From positions 1 through 6,404 of the forward strand of contig JAAZEK010000035.1 of the NCBI GenBank assembly GCA_012512335.1: a stretch of 6,404 bases of DNA. The letters run 5' to 3'. The translations under genes were made by a program, and so were the position numbers. The notes below the pieces were generated by a model that searched no databases, had not been told where the DNA came from, and saw only the letters and a program-made list of their open reading frames with translations. Below, piece by piece: positions 6,124-6,404 of the stretch. How positions within the stretch are numbered: the stretch's first letter is position 1; every line of letters begins with the position of its first letter. Source of the DNA: Clostridiales bacterium (GTDB taxonomy: Bacteria; Bacillota; Clostridia; Caldicoprobacterales; DTU083).

Positions 6124-6404
6124 ATGTTTATAAATGATGTTTCAATGCAGGTGTTGTTACCCTATAATAGAGAAAAAGCTTTAGAATACGCTTACACATG
6201 GGCTATGTACAGAAATCCTCAATACTTTGATTACTCAAATCTTGGCGGGGATTGTACCAATTTCACTTCCCAATGTATTCTTTCGGGAGGTGGCGTAATG
6301 AACTATACAAGAGATTTAGGATGGTATTATAACAATGCTAACGATAAAGCTCCTGCATGGACTGGTGTGCCATACTTTTTCAATTTTGTAACACGAACAA
6401 GCGG
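6124..6404 (+). CDS. Amidase_6-type putative cysteine amidase (5' part)
   Basis: An open frame begins at the ATG at 6124 and runs without a stop to the window end, giving 93 codons plus two bases. The motifs YNREKALEYAYTWA (14-27), NPQYFDY (31-37) and GGDCTNFTSQC (41-51) match what I remember of the putative amidase domain Amidase_6 (PF12671). In that domain the Cys of D-C-T-N-F, here Cys44, is the likely nucleophile of a papain-like fold related to CHAP and NlpC/P60 cell-wall hydrolases. A catalytic His would lie beyond the window. Clostridial and Bacillus relatives are often annotated as amidase-domain proteins, some tied to cell wall or sporulation, but substrates are mostly unproven. The N-terminus (MFINDVSMQVLLPYN) is not a signal peptide, so the protein appears cytoplasmic or is released without Sec. 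The gene follows yebC in the same orientation with a hairpin between them. Confidence 0.82.
   Translation, partial: MFINDVSMQVLLPYNREKALEYAYTWAMYRNPQYFDYSNLGGDCTNFTSQCILSGGGVMNYTRDLGWYYNNANDKAPAWTGVPYFFNFVTRTS

Overview
The window looks like a piece of a low-GC Firmicutes chromosome. Strong AGGAGG-type ribosome binding sites, vegetative sigma-A-like promoters, AT-rich intergenic DNA and an LplABC-type sugar transporter without its own ATPase gene all fit Clostridia, perhaps Lachnospiraceae. That placement is inferred from composition and gene families, not from any search. All genes are on the + strand.

Region 1 (1-2920) is the end of a carbohydrate ABC importer operon. It holds the 3' part of an LplB-type permease, a complete LplC/YtcP-type permease, and a lipoprotein solute-binding protein of the LplA/YtcQ type. 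A 7-bp hairpin separates the second permease from the binding protein, and a strong 13-bp hairpin at 2967-3007 closes the operon.

Region 2 (2921-5234) starts with a 265-bp intergenic segment carrying three successive inverted repeats, a sigma-A-like promoter and a possible 9-codon leader ORF. It then holds a 682-residue cytoplasmic protein that I place in the DUF5107 family: a galactose-mutarotase-like beta domain followed by TPR-like helices. Its position suggests it acts on, or senses, the sugar or glycoside brought in by the transporter.

Region 3 (5235-6404) is a housekeeping unit. yebC (YebC/PmpR/TACO1 family) sits behind its own extended -10 promoter. It is followed by a hairpin with a T-run that also contains the ribosome binding site of the next gene. 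That gene, cut by the window edge, encodes a putative Amidase_6-type cysteine peptidase/amidase domain protein with no signal peptide.

I see no tRNA, rRNA, CRISPR array, insertion sequence or clear sign of horizontal transfer. Nothing here is a clearly new system. The most interesting points are the DUF5107-TPR protein beside the sugar importer, and the overlap of hairpin, possible promoter and ribosome binding site between yebC and the amidase-domain gene.
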